Shown: positions 11,745 through 22,449, counted from the first letter of the stretch. The stretch is DNA of 64,000 nt from G963708235 sp963708235 (GCA_963708235.1 OY970200.1:682001-746000), one strand, 5' to 3'. The notes: generated by a model not told the origin, from the letters alone. Program-made: numbers and translations.

Positions 11745-12680
11745 ATGTCCAAGGTCACCGTCGTCGGCGCCGGGAAGTACGGCTCGACCACTGTTCAGCG
11801 TCTCGCCGAGGCCGACATCGTCGACGAGGTCGTGATGACCGACATCGTCGAGGGTCTTCCGCAGGGGCTCGCCCTCGACATGAACCAGTCGCGTCCCATC
11901 CTCGGATATCGCACCCAGGTGATCGGGACCAACGACTACGCCGACACTGCCGGCAGTGACGTAGCGGTGATCACCGCCGGGTTGCCCCGCAAGCCGGGGA
12001 TGACCCGGATGGATCTGCTCGAGGTCAACGCAAAGATCGTCACCGATGTCGTCGAGCAGCTGGCGACCCACTCGCCGGATGCGGTGATCATCGTGGTGAC
12101 CAACCCTCTCGACCAGATGACCACCCTGGCCGCCGACGTATCCGGGTTCCCGCGGGAGCGGGTCATCGGTCAGGCGGGGATGCTCGACAGCGCCCGGTTC
12201 GCCCACTTCATCGCCGAGGCCGCCGGTGTCGACATCCTCGATGTGGAAGCCGTCACCCTGGGAAGCCATGGCGAGACCATGGTGCCGGTGCCATCGCTGT
12301 GCCGGGTGGGAGGTCGCCCGCTCGCCGACGTGCTGGACGCCGCCACCATCGACGCCCTCGTGGACCGGACCCGCGACGGAGGCGCCGAGATCGTCGGTCT
12401 GCTCAAGACCGGGTCGGCCTATTACGCCCCGTCGGCGGCGGCGGCGGCGATGGTCAAGGCCGTGGTGACCAACTCGGGCGAGCAGATGCCCGTGTGTGCT
12501 TGGACCACCGGCCAGTTCGGGGTCTCGGACGTCTATCTCGGTGTGCTCGCCAAGCTCGGAACCGGTGGCGTTCAGGAGATCGTCGATGTCGAGCTGAGCG
12601 CCGTCGAGCAGCAGGGGCTCGCCGAAGCCGCAGATGCGGTCAAGGAGAAGGTCGCCGAACTCGGCCAGCTCGGCGGCTGA
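11745..12680 (+). CDS. mdh: Malate dehydrogenase (LDH-like type)
   Basis: NAD-dependent malate/oxaloacetate interconversion in the TCA cycle. The glycine-rich VVGAGKYGS loop and an aspartate at the end of the next strand (VVMTDIVEG) indicate NAD. The substrate loop GLPRKPGMTRMDLL has the arginine that selects malate over lactate; NPLDQMT and the catalytic His in LGSHGETMVP are intact. At 311 residues it belongs to the tetrameric, lactate-dehydrogenase-like class. GGGGAG eight bases before the ATG supports the start. Confidence 0.95.
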   Translation: MSKVTVVGAGKYGSTTVQRLAEADIVDEVVMTDIVEGLPQGLALDMNQSRPILGYRTQVIGTNDYADTAGSDVAVITAGLPRKPGMTRMDLLEVNAKIVTDVVEQLATHSPDAVIIVVTNPLDQMTTLAADVSGFPRERVIGQAGMLDSARFAHFIAEAAGVDILDVEAVTLGSHGETMVPVPSLCRVGGRPLADVLDAATIDALVDRTRDGGAEIVGLLKTGSAYYAPSAAAAAMVKAVVTNSGEQMPVCAWTTGQFGVSDVYLGVLAKLGTGGVQEIVDVELSAVEQQGLAEAADAVKEKVAELGQLGG

Positions 12681-12712
12681 CGGCGTCGCCTCGCCACCAC
12701 AGGATCGCACGC

Positions 12713-13501
12713 TCAGTTGACGTCGGCGTAGCTGTCGCCGTATCTGATGTCATCGATGAAGACGGTCTGGGTCGTTCCCGTTTTGTTGGCGCTGCCGTAG
12801 AGGCCGACCTTCACCGAGTTCTCCAGACCCGCATAGTTCCATGCGCCGTCGAACGTGTATCGCAGCGATCCACCTCTCCAGATCTTCACCCAACCGCCCG
12901 AGGTGTTCGGGGCACCGCGCCATCCGACCACGAACTTGACCCATTGGCCCTTGGGGAAGGCATCGGTGTGCCTGACGAACTGATCGGTGGGAAAGACGCC
13001 CTTGTCGGCGTCCTCCCTGATGACGACGTCGTACTCCAGGTTCGAGTTCGGGGTGAAATACAGCGCCAGTGGTGGCCCGTGCCCGACCCCCGACGACGAC
13101 GGGCTCGGATGGAGCTGCATGAAGAGCTGTCGACCGTTGCTGTTGTCGGTGAACCCCTTCGGAACGAAGACCCAGAACCGCAGATATCGCTCCCAGGTGT
13201 TACCGATCCCGTTGCTGACCTCGATCTCGGAGCGGTCGTGTTTCCCATCGGTGTCGGGGGCGAGACGTGACCGCACGGAATGCGAGCCCGTGTGCACCGG
13301 GCTGGTGACAATCGCCGGTGCGTGACCCTGGCTGCCCACGAAGAGCTTGAACGTCCGTCCGTTGTCGGTCAGTACCCCGCCGCTGATCGACGCCCCCTCG
13401 GCGTCGACGACCCGGAAGGTTGCGGCGGTGGCGGGCTGCGCAACCGCCGAGAGCGCAAGGACGAGGGCGGCGACGACGGCGAGCGCACGTCGGTGGGCCA
13501 T
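12713..13501 (-). CDS. Secreted polysaccharide-lyase-like protein (heparin-lyase-I/jelly-roll fold)
   Basis: A 262-residue exported protein: signal peptide RALAVVAALVLALSAVAQPATA, no lipobox, then a beta-jelly-roll. Motifs RSEIEVSN, FVPKGFTDN, LFMQLHPSPS, KGQWVKFVVGWR, GGWVKIWRGG and VKVGLYGSANK follow the order seen in the Polysacc_lyase family (heparin lyase I and relatives), where the strands bind extended sugar chains. Whether it cleaves is unknown; the conserved His in QLHPS may be catalytic. An in-frame upstream extension to 13753 lacks a signal peptide and was rejected; the chosen start has AAAGGTGA before it. Confidence 0.72.
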   Translation of the reverse strand: MAHRRALAVVAALVLALSAVAQPATAATFRVVDAEGASISGGVLTDNGRTFKLFVGSQGHAPAIVTSPVHTGSHSVRSRLAPDTDGKHDRSEIEVSNGIGNTWERYLRFWVFVPKGFTDNSNGRQLFMQLHPSPSSSGVGHGPPLALYFTPNSNLEYDVVIREDADKGVFPTDQFVRHTDAFPKGQWVKFVVGWRGAPNTSGGWVKIWRGGSLRYTFDGAWNYAGLENSVKVGLYGSANKTGTTQTVFIDDIRYGDSYADVN

Positions 13502-13646
13502 CTGGATCACCTTTCCGGCAGGTTCCCGAGCGTGACACGGGGAAACGGCGGTACCGGGCGGAGAGTACACATCGGCGGCGGCGAGAACCGGGCCTGCCAC
13601 ATCGACCGGTGGACGCCCGATGTCGTCTCGGACCAGCCGATGCGTC

Positions 13647-14648
13647 CTACCGGGTGATCCCCGCCAGCCTTTCGGCGGCCCGGATCTCGGCGGCGCTCTC
13701 CTCGGCGGCGGCGCGTTGACGATGCGCCCGCTGGGCATTGAGATAGGAGTCACGCCGCCGACCCCAGAGGGCGACGGCGGCGACGAAGACGATGACCATC
13801 CCGATCACCGCCATCAGGTGCCCCGAGGTGACCTGGGTGTCCCGGAAGGTGGCAACACCGTCGCCGGATTCCATCTGCAGACGGAGAAGCGTGGACCGCA
13901 CCGCACCTGCCGAGAGGGCGATGGCGGTGCCGCCGACCAGCGCCGACAGCATCAGCATCCGGTTGGCGACGAGTTGGCGCGGAGCGGGAGCGACGGAGAT
14001 CGCAAACACCATGGCGAACACCGCGGCGATGGCGATCCAGACGTCGACCTCGAGACGGCGTCCGCCGATGGCGGTGTCGAGCATGGCGCCGCCGACCACG
14101 ATGAGGCCGATCATGAGTAACGACCGCATCCAGAACGTCGTCGCCACCCTGGACTCCGGGAACCTCGCCAGGAAGGCGCGGTGGGCCACATAGGCGACGA
14201 CCAGGGCGAGCAGGGCCACCATCGCAAATCCGGGAGTCATCTCCACTCTGCCGCCGCTGGGAGCGAAGGCGATCGCAACGGCGACCACGGCGATCCCGAG
14301 AGCAACGAGCGTGCCGCGTACCGGGTCGGCGCTACGAGGGGAGTGGACGGCCAGTACCGCCACCAGCGAGGCCGCACCGATCGCAAAGGCGATCCAACCG
14401 TGGACGGTTTCGTATCCCCGGATCGACCACGGTTCGACGATGAATCCGTAGCTCGGGTTCATCCGGCCGTACTCCCAGAGCACGGTCTGCATCACGAACA
14501 GCGCACCGAACACACCGACGAGGACGACCAGATGCCGCGACACGAAGCTCTGGCTCGTGGGTCCGAATGACGCCGCCGCAAGTTCGTCGGGGCCGACCTC
14601 GGCGGGTGGCGTGGCGTCGACCGCTCCGGGCGCTTGGTTACGGCTCAC
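13647..14648 (-). CDS. Multi-pass membrane protein of unknown function
   Basis: A 333-residue integral membrane protein with about eight hydrophobic helices (for example HLVVLVGVFGALFVMQTVLW, LVALGIAVVAVAIAFA, FAMVALLALVVAYVAHR, LLMIGLIVVGGAMLD, MVIVFVAAVALWG) and a charged C-terminal coil rich in Arg/Ala/Glu (AQRAHRQRAAAEESAAEIRAA). No transporter or enzyme motif is recognised. It is transcribed away from hup. Confidence 0.75.
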   Translation of the reverse strand: MSRNQAPGAVDATPPAEVGPDELAAASFGPTSQSFVSRHLVVLVGVFGALFVMQTVLWEYGRMNPSYGFIVEPWSIRGYETVHGWIAFAIGAASLVAVLAVHSPRSADPVRGTLVALGIAVVAVAIAFAPSGGRVEMTPGFAMVALLALVVAYVAHRAFLARFPESRVATTFWMRSLLMIGLIVVGGAMLDTAIGGRRLEVDVWIAIAAVFAMVFAISVAPAPRQLVANRMLMLSALVGGTAIALSAGAVRSTLLRLQMESGDGVATFRDTQVTSGHLMAVIGMVIVFVAAVALWGRRRDSYLNAQRAHRQRAAAEESAAEIRAAERLAGITR

Positions 14649-14751
14649 CGGTTCGCTCCCTGGGGGGTTCCGACCACTCTACCGGCGACGCCGGCCGGAC
14701 GCAGGGACCGGGCCGGGATGCGTGAGGCCTTGTGCCACAAGGCTCCTGAGC

Positions 14752-14780
14752 TTCACAGATCCCGGAAGGTGCGTTACACT
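14752..14780 (+). promoter_or_regulatory. Sigma-70-type promoter of hup
   Basis: TTCACA (14752-14757) and TACACT (14775-14780) are separated by exactly 17 bases, the best -35/-10 pair in the window. It lies 43 bases before the HU start, leaving a short leader with AAGGAGGA at 14813-14820. Confidence 0.7.
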
Positions 14781-14823
14781 CATGTAATTCGCCGGGTTCA
14801 CGGCGTACCCCCAAGGAGGATCT

Positions 14824-15096
14824 GTGAACAAGGGAGAACTCATCGATGCGGTTGCGGAGTCGACTGGCCAGTCGAAGTCGGCAGTAAGCAGCGTCTTGGA
14901 TGCCACGTTGGAGGCGATCACGGGATCGCTCAAGAATGGTGACAAGGTGACGTTCACGGGCTTCGGCACGTTCGAACGCCGCCACCGTCAGGCCAGGGTG
15001 GGGCGCAATCCCCAGACCGGTGCGGAGGTTCAGATCCCCGCTTCGAACGTGCCCGCCTTCAAGGCAGGCAAGTCCCTCAAAGACTCCGTCAAGTAA
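14824..15096 (+). CDS. hup: HU family DNA-binding protein
   Basis: Histone-like protein of 90 residues that bends and compacts DNA. It shows the full HU fold: MNKGELIDAVAESTGQSK helix pair, TFTGFGTFERRHRQARVGRN core and the GAEVQIPASNVPAFKAGK arm and tail. It lacks the long Lys/Ala/Pro-rich tail of mycobacterial and streptomycete HupB/HupS. The GTG start has a near-perfect ribosome site, a strong promoter upstream and a terminator after, so it is monocistronic and likely highly expressed. Confidence 0.97.
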   Translation: MNKGELIDAVAESTGQSKSAVSSVLDATLEAITGSLKNGDKVTFTGFGTFERRHRQARVGRNPQTGAEVQIPASNVPAFKAGKSLKDSVK

Positions 15097-15119
15097 CCAA
15101 GCCATCGTTAATCAACCCG

Positions 15120-15161
15120 AAAGGGCGTACCCCTCCGGGGGTGCGCCCTTTCTCTTTCGGG
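15120..15161 (+). terminator. Rho-independent terminator of hup
   Basis: AAAGGGCGTACCCC (15120-15133) pairs with GGGGTGCGCCCTTT (15138-15151) around a TCCG tetraloop, with one T-G wobble, followed by a T-rich CTCTTTC tract. It lies 24 bases after the HU stop and is the most classical terminator in the window. Confidence 0.88.
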
Positions 15162-15259
15162 TTCCTGTTCGCAGGACCGCCGGTGCGTGAACCTGCGTAG
15201 CGTTTGGTGGCGGGGAGCGATGGGAAGGTTGGACGCCTCAACGAGAAAGGTGTTCAACC

Positions 15260-15487
15260 ATGCGCACTTCCGGAATTGGACTGTCCCTTATCCTGATTGC
15301 CGCCGGTGCCGTTCTGGCCTGGGCGGTAACCGCCGAAGCCGATGGGATCAACCTCAACACGGTTGGCATCATCCTGTTCGTGGTCGGTGTCGTCGGACTG
15401 TTGGTGACCCTGGTCGCCACCAACACCACCGGTCGACAGGTCGTCGAACGTGACCGCAGAGTGATCGTCGATCGCGAAGAGCTGTAG
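15260..15487 (+). CDS. DUF6458 family membrane protein
   Basis: A 75-residue protein with two membrane helices (GLSLILIAAGAVLAWAVTA and VGIILFVVGVVGLLVTLVA) joined by a short loop containing GINLNTVG, the hallmark of the actinobacterial DUF6458 family, and a basic/acidic cytoplasmic tail. AGAAAGG precedes the ATG. Function is unknown; it is not obviously part of an operon. Confidence 0.85.
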   Translation: MRTSGIGLSLILIAAGAVLAWAVTAEADGINLNTVGIILFVVGVVGLLVTLVATNTTGRQVVERDRRVIVDREEL

Positions 15488-15697
15488 CCCTTCGGGAGCG
15501 GTCAGCCGGTGGCGGGATCTCCGCCACCGGGAATGCCGAGCGGCGGCCTCTCAGGTCGCTGTGGTTCCGTCCGTCGCTGGACCCTGATCGGTGCGGCCCG
15601 ATCAGGGCTTGCGCCGGCGTCGAGGGGGCAGCGGTGGGGCGTGGCCGTTGTGGAACCCCGGGTAGGCTGTCGTCGCCCATTCGAAAGGACGCTGACT

Positions 15698-16085
15698 GTG
15701 GCACGGTTCCTATCCGAGGAGTATCTGGCGGCCGCCGCCGGGGCGCTCGCCTCCCATGAAGGGTTCCGTCGGGCGATCGCCGATGTGACCCTGGCCGTGC
15801 AGTTCCGCGTATCGGATGTGCCCGATCGCGGTGACGTCGCCTACACACTCACCGTCGCCGATGGCGAGGCGACCATCGAGATGGGAGACGAGGCCGAAGC
15901 CGACGTCATCATCAACAACGGCTACGACACCGCCGTCGGGATCTCCACCGGAGAAGCTCAACACGCAGATGGCCTTCTTCACCGGGAAGATCAAGGTCGG
16001 CGGCAACATGACCTCGCTGCTGACCCACCAGGCCGTGATCACCCAGTTCGCCGAGGCGCTCTCCGTCATCGACGTGGAGTACTGA
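15698..16085 (+). CDS. SCP2 sterol-binding domain protein, interrupted by a frameshift
   Basis: Small sterol-carrier-like protein of about 129 residues that binds hydrophobic ligands such as fatty acyl chains. The first frame gives MARFLSEEYLAAAAGALASH, a beta-sheet core and DVIINNGYDTAVGIST; the second frame gives EKLNTQMAFFTGKIKVGGNM and ends DVEY. Skipping one G at 15950 or 15951 joins them with the spacing expected for the family, so one base appears to be inserted. GAAAGG precedes the GTG start and TAGGCT at 15663-15668 is a possible -10. The stop faces sdhB. Confidence 0.8.
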
Positions 16086-16116
16086 CGGCGTCGGTGGTCT
16101 GCCAGCCTGGGATCGG

Positions 16117-16877
16117 CTACTGCCGGCCACCCATCCGCACATCGGAGATCTTGGCGCGGAAGTAGTCACGGTTCATGATGGCGATGTTGTCGATGCTGAT
16201 GCCCTTCGGGCAGGCGGCCTCGCACTCACCGTGATTGGTGCATGACCCGAAGAACGTCTCCATGGTGTCGACCATCGCCACCACACGGCGGTCCCGTTCG
16301 GGTTGACCCTGCGGCAAGAGGTTGAGGTGGGCCACCTTGGCCGAAGTGAAGAGCTGGGCGGCGCTGTTGGGGCATGCCGCCACGCAGGCCCCGCATCCGA
16401 TACAGGCGGCGGCGTCCATGGCGGCGTCCGACGCCTCCTTGGGGACCGGGATCAGGTTGGCATCGGGGGCGCTGCCGGTGGGGACGCTGATATAGCCCCC
16501 CGACTCGATGATCCGGTCGAATGCGGAGCGGTCCACGGCGAGGTCCCGCACCACCGGAAATGCCGCTGCCCGCCACGGCTCGATGACGATGGTGTCGCCG
16601 TCGCTGAACTTGCGCATGTGGAGCTGGCACGTGGCGGTCCCGAGCTGGGGTCCGTGTGGCTGCCCGTCGATCATCACCCCACAGGTTCCACAGATGCCCT
16701 CACGGCAATCATGGTCGAAGGCGATCGGCTCCTCGCCGGCCAGGGTCAGGTCCTCGTTGACCAGGTCGAGCATCTCGAGGAAGGATGCCTCCGGGGAGAC
16801 CCCCTTCGCCTGGTAGGTCTTGAGTTCGCCCGGAGCATCCGGCCCCGCCTGGCGCCACACTCGCAGCGTCAGATCCA

Positions 16878-16878
<1 letters not shown>
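16117..16878 (-). CDS. sdhB: Succinate dehydrogenase iron-sulfur subunit
   Basis: Carries electrons from the flavin of SdhA to the membrane cytochrome SdhC. DCREGICGTCG plus a later Cys bind the 2Fe-2S centre; CIGCGACVAACP and CTNHGECEAACPKG bind the 4Fe-4S and 3Fe-4S centres. The spacing and 253-residue length match the SdhCAB class with one cytochrome subunit. The start at 16878 follows GAGGAG inside the end of sdhA and shares a base with the sdhA stop, so translation is coupled. An upstream extension in the same frame overlaps sdhA and was rejected. Confidence 0.95.
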
Positions 16879-18818
<1,940 letters not shown>

Positions 18819-18822
<4 letters not shown>

Positions 18823-19550
18823 GCGATCAGGCCGATCTGGACGCCGATGGGAACCGCCAGGTACCCGGCGACCACGATCACGGTGAAGCCGCTGGCGAAA
18901 CTGCGGCGAAAGCGGTTGATGTGGGGATTGTTGACCCCGAGGCTCTGAAACATGCTCCAGGCGCCGTGCCAGACGTGGAGTGCCAGCGCACCCTGGGCCA
19001 CGACGTAGATCAGCGTGACCGGCCAGCGTTCCAGCGAGGCGACCAGGTTGCCGTACACATCGCCGCGCTCGAACCCGGGGTTGACCGCCTCGATGCCCCA
19101 GGTGAGATCCGCCAGGTGCCAGATCAGGTAGAGCAGGATGATGACTCCGGTCCAGCGCATGGTGCGGGAGGCATACGTGGCGGCGTGGTAGTTCCGGGTG
19201 GTGTCGTAGCCGACCCCGCGTGCCCGCTGGTTGCTGCGGGTCAGCGACCAGGCGGCATGGACATGGATGAACAGAGCGAGGGCCAACGGGAGGCGGAGGA
19301 ACGCCCACAGCAGGAAGGTGCGGGGGAACAGCGGCTCGCCGATTTCCCGCAGCCCTTCACCGTAGTGGTTGATCTGCTCGGGGCCTTCGAAGGCATGGAG
19401 GTTCCCGACCATGTGGAAGAAGATGAAACCCAGGAGCACGATCCCGCTGATCGCCATGGCGTACTTCTTGCCGACATCGGTGCCGTAGACCTCGATCAGC
19501 CACGGGCGCCTCCTGGTCGGTCGGCCGGTCGGCTGCTTCGTCGTGGTCAC
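18819..19550 (-). CDS. sdhC: Succinate dehydrogenase cytochrome b subunit (single five-helix anchor)
   Basis: Membrane anchor of the SdhCAB complex, 243 residues with five hydrophobic helices. Histidines placed to bind two haems and the quinone lie in IFFHMVGNLH, FIHVHAAW, YLIWHLADL and ALHVWHGAWSM. The Bacillus/Corynebacterium-type arrangement with no SdhD fits the gene order C-A-B. The GTG start follows GGAAGGACAGAG. On the coding strand CATAAT (bases 19586-19581) is a likely -10. Confidence 0.92.
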
Positions 19551-19680
19551 CTCTGTCCTTCCCTCGGATCGGCTCGGGCCATTATGCCAGGCTCGGCGCG
19601 ACCGTTTCGGAGGCCGTCGCCGGACCCCCGGGTCGACCGCCCCATTCTTCGGGAAGGATTGTGCATCAAGGCCTTTGGGG

Positions 19681-19710
19681 TTGACAGGCGCGCGGCAGGG
19701 TTGAGAGAAT
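19681..19710 (+). promoter_or_regulatory. Probable promoter of the WhiB-like gene
   Basis: A perfect TTGACA (19681-19686) is followed after 18 bases by GAGAAT (19705-19710). A T/A-rich TAATTACAACT at 19721-19731 downstream may serve as an alternative -10. Confidence 0.45.
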
Positions 19711-19747
19711 CACATGGGCGTAATTACAACTGTGTTGGGAGTTGAGC

Positions 19748-20029
19748 GTGTTCACCCAGCTCTTGGAGCTGCTCGAGGCGGATGACCTCGCGTGGCAAGA
19801 TCTCGCAAACTGCAGAGGCGCCGATCCCGACCTCTTCTTCCCCGAACGGGGAGCATCGACGCGGACGGCAAAGTCGATCTGTCGCGACTGCTCGGTACAG
19901 ACCCAGTGTCTCGAGTTCGCCATCCTCAGTTCGGAGAAGTTCGGGATCTGGGGCGGACTGTCGGAGCGGGATCGCCGGAAGATCCGCCGCGAGCGCCAGA
20001 TCGCCGCACAACACCGCCGCGTCTCCTGA
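19748..20029 (+). CDS. WhiB-like (Wbl) iron-sulfur transcription factor
   Basis: Actinobacteria-specific regulator that carries a redox- or NO-sensitive 4Fe-4S cluster and partners the primary sigma factor. The four cluster cysteines are in LANCRGADPDLFFP and ICRDCSVQTQCLEFA, followed by the turn FGIWGGLSERDRR and a basic DNA-binding tail (KIRRERQ). At 93 residues it resembles the short WhiB1/WhiB2-like proteins. GTG 19748 was chosen because GGGAG (19737-19741) is six bases before it; TTG at 19742 is too close. It diverges from sdhCAB. Confidence 0.92.
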   Translation: MFTQLLELLEADDLAWQDLANCRGADPDLFFPERGASTRTAKSICRDCSVQTQCLEFAILSSEKFGIWGGLSERDRRKIRRERQIAAQHRRVS

Positions 20030-20176
20030 GAGGCCCGCCGCACCGGCGGAGCAGCCAGGTTGCCTCACCGGCGGCCGGTTCGCCGACCGCTCTCCGGCCC
20101 GTAATCCGCCTCGATCTGCGGTGTCCCGATCTCCCTCGTAGAATCGACACCGAACCCAGCACTGGAGCGCTACGTC

Positions 20177-21091
20177 TTGCTGTATGTCATCCTCGCCCTC
20201 GCCGTCGTCGTCATCGTGGCTGCGGTCACCTACTTCTACGTCCGCCGACCTTCGTCAGTCGAGACCGGGACGGCGTCGGAACCTGCCCGCAGCGGTGGAG
20301 GCTTCCGCCCCGTGGCATCGGACTTCCATGTCGCCTCCGGTGAGGCCCATGTCTACTTCGATGTGCCGCTGTCGGACGGCGACGCCGATCCGGTTCTCGT
20401 CGACATCCTGCTGCGCGAGGCGGTGGAGGTGCTGCGTAGCAAGCGCAGCCACCTTCCTCTCGAGGGTGTGTCCACGGTGCATGCCCATGCGATTCGCAAC
20501 GGCGAGAAGGTCCACGTCGGCAAGCTCACGCTCGACGGTCCCGGCGAGTTGCCACCGCCACCGGACCCGTCAGACCACCCGTTCAGCCATCGGTCGGCCG
20601 GACCCGACCTGTTCGATGAGCTGACCGTTGACAGCGGAGCCCGTCCCGCCGTTGCGGAGCGGGCGCGGGGCGATGAGCTGGAGCCGCTCGCCTCCGAGTT
20701 CCGGTTGACCAGCATCGTCGAGGCCGGTCTTCGTGCCCAGGGGATCGATCCCCATCAGGCATCGTTCCACGATCTGGTGGCCGGTCTGCTGGTCGTCGGT
20801 GGTTATGTGGTGAGCGATGACCGGGGCGACACGTTGACGGCCACGAAAGGTGGCGTCACCCACTATGTCGAGTTGGTGGACCACGCCCCTGGTGACCACC
20901 CCGAACTCGCAGAGCGTGTCATCGCCGGCTTCATGGGCCGCTTCGCCCAGTCCGGGGCGGGACGCGGGCTGCTGTTCACCCCCAAGTACGCTCCCTTCAT
21001 CATCTACGACCGGGAGCGTCGCCAGCCCAAGGTGCGCTTCGTCACCCGGGAACGGTTCCAGGCCTTTGTGGACGCCCTGACGTTCGGATAG
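20177..21091 (+). CDS. Membrane-anchored protein of unknown function
   Basis: A 304-residue protein with one N-terminal helix (LYVILALAVVVIVAAVTYFYV), then a cytoplasmic or extracellular region with two apparent parts: residues about 45-125 (VASGEAHVYFDVPLSDGDAD) and about 175-300 (LTSIVEAGLRAQGIDPHQ, FHDLVAGLLVVGGYVVSDD, HYVELVDHAPGDHPELAE). The second half resembles a restriction-endonuclease-like or structural alpha/beta module only weakly and I do not assign it. The TTG start follows GGAG by nine bases. tatA comes 90 bases later on the same strand. Confidence 0.75.
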   Translation: MLYVILALAVVVIVAAVTYFYVRRPSSVETGTASEPARSGGGFRPVASDFHVASGEAHVYFDVPLSDGDADPVLVDILLREAVEVLRSKRSHLPLEGVSTVHAHAIRNGEKVHVGKLTLDGPGELPPPPDPSDHPFSHRSAGPDLFDELTVDSGARPAVAERARGDELEPLASEFRLTSIVEAGLRAQGIDPHQASFHDLVAGLLVVGGYVVSDDRGDTLTATKGGVTHYVELVDHAPGDHPELAERVIAGFMGRFAQSGAGRGLLFTPKYAPFIIYDRERRQPKVRFVTRERFQAFVDALTFG

Positions 21092-21181
21092 CGATCGTGT
21101 CGCCGGGGGCGTGGGCGGCGGATGCCCCGCTGCCCTCTCCCCGGGAGTCGCTACACTCGGCGACAGGGAAGGAGCCATCTC

Positions 21182-21370
21182 ATGTTGCGCAATTTTCAGG
21201 GCTGGGAGTTCATCATCATCCTCGTGGTGCTGTTGCTGCTCTTCGGCGCCAAGAAGCTCCCCGATCTCGCCCGTTCGCTCGGATCCTCCGCCAAGGAGTT
21301 CCGCAAAGGGCTTGACGACGGGGCCAACACCGCCGCCGAGGACAAAGAAGTCCCGACGGAGAAGAGCTGA
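21182..21370 (+). CDS. tatA: Sec-independent (Tat) translocase subunit TatA/E
   Basis: A 62-residue pore-forming subunit for export of folded proteins. The order is a short exposed N-terminus, one membrane helix (FIIILVVLLLLFGAKKLPDL) with the FGAKKLP hinge, an amphipathic helix (ARSLGSSAKEFRKGL) and an acidic tail. AAGGAG precedes the ATG and TACACT at 21152-21157 is a likely -10. tatC is not in the window. Confidence 0.93.
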   Translation: MLRNFQGWEFIIILVVLLLLFGAKKLPDLARSLGSSAKEFRKGLDDGANTAAEDKEVPTEKS

Positions 21371-21568
21371 GGTCTTCGACCTCTGCACACCGGGCACCCG
21401 CCGCCGAGGCGGAGGTGCCTGGCTCTTGTGCGTGGTATCCGGGTCGTGGAGCAGCGTGGATTGCGGTCCGCCCGGCGCGCTCCTCCCGCCTGCAAACGGT
21501 CCCCGGCTCATCCGGGCAGGGTCATCCGCCCGCCCGGCACGGCTCACCTGACGTGGCTCGCTTCTTCG

Positions 21569-21627
21569 CCCCTCCCCGCCCCGGTGGGCCGGGTGCCTCC
21601 GAGGCTCTGGGAGGAGGTGGGTCGGGG
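21569..21627 (+). repeat. GC-rich interspersed repeat, copy A (module 1)
   Basis: Inside the 506-base gene-free stretch 21371-21876, GGGTGCCTCCGAGG (21591-21604) continues into CTCTGGGAGGAGGTGGG. The same 30-odd bases recur at 33741-33778 (inverted), 62371-62405 and 62694-62728. CCCCTCCCCGCCCC just upstream matches the flank of the other copies. No protein in this stretch is supported; open frames here are products of the high GC content. Confidence 0.75.
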
Positions 21628-21784
21628 TGCGAGGTCGATATCGGAGAACGGCGATGGGTCCCGTACGGTTGCTGTCGTCGTGCGGGCGCGCTCTGCGGTC
21701 TGCCGGCTCGCCAATGCGGGCTTCCGGTCTCGTCGAGGAGCCAGGGGCGACCCCGGCTATCCGGCGGGTGACAGGCATACCGGA

Positions 21785-21814
21785 GGGGCGGGTGCGCTGG
21801 TGCGCACCCGCCCC
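21785..21814. terminator. Perfect 13-bp stem-loop, likely terminator of the beta-helix gene
   Basis: GGGGCGGGTGCGC (21785-21797) pairs fully with GCGCACCCGCCCC (21802-21814) over a TGGT loop. It lies 63 bases past the stop of the minus-strand gene at 21877. There is no T-run on either side, as is common for actinobacterial terminators. Confidence 0.6.
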
Positions 21815-21876
21815 GGGGTTTGTGCGATGGGTGATCGGGGGGCGGCGGACCGGTTACCGATCGGTGACCGCCACGG

Positions 21877-22449
21877 TCAGAAGTTCTTGCACTGACCTTC
21901 CTTGCTGCCGTTGACCTTGTTCCCCTTGCCCTTCGGAGCGGGGGTGTTCTGCTTGCACTGCAGGTTGCCGTTGACGGTGTTGTTGTAGATCTCGCCACCG
22001 CCCTTGTTGCTGACGACCTGGATGTTGCCGCCGACCTTGCTGCCGCGGGCTACGACCATCCCCTTCATCGAGGTGAACTGGATGTCGCCGCCGACCACCG
22101 AGGAACGGACGGCGACGCGGTCGCCCTGCTTGACCTGGACGCTGCCGCCCACCTTCGACGAGGCGCGGACCACCACGTTCTTGGCATTCTCCGCCTGGAC
22201 GTTGCCGCCGATCTTGGCGGCATCGACGACCACGACGGCGCCCTTGTACACCTTCACGTTGCCCTTGACCGTCGTGCCGTTCAGCGTGCAGGTGGCGCCC
22301 GCCGGGACCTTGACATCATCGAGCGTGACCTTGCCGATGGTGCCACGGCAGACCCGCTCGCCGGCGAAGGCCGGAACCGTGGCGGTGCCCACCAGCGCCG
22401 TTGCCAGCGCCGTCACTGCCAACATCCGTCGCATCCATGTGTTTCGCAT
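21877..22449 (-). CDS. Secreted beta-helix repeat protein
   Basis: A 190-residue exported protein: signal peptide (AVTALATALVGTATVPAFA), then about seven imperfect repeats of 20-22 residues built on VxGNVxV / VGGNIQV (TVKGNVKVYKGAVVV, KIGGNVQAENAKNVVV, KVGGSVQVKQGDRVAV, VVGGDIQFTSMKGMVV, KVGGNIQVVSNKGGGE, TVNGNLQC). Regular GN/GG turns and alternating hydrophobics predict a right- or left-handed parallel beta-helix, like bactofilins or surface adhesins. Cysteines at each end may close the coil. No enzyme motif is visible. GAGGAGGG precedes the ATG; single gene between two hairpins. Confidence 0.8.
   Translation of the reverse strand: MRNTWMRRMLAVTALATALVGTATVPAFAGERVCRGTIGKVTLDDVKVPAGATCTLNGTTVKGNVKVYKGAVVVVDAAKIGGNVQAENAKNVVVRASSKVGGSVQVKQGDRVAVRSSVVGGDIQFTSMKGMVVARGSKVGGNIQVVSNKGGGEIYNNTVNGNLQCKQNTPAPKGKGNKVNGSKEGQCKNF

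Noticed and set aside
12713..13753. Longer 346-codon version of the secreted lyase-like protein
   Set aside because: The extra 84 residues are Pro/Arg-rich without a family match and would bury the signal peptide.
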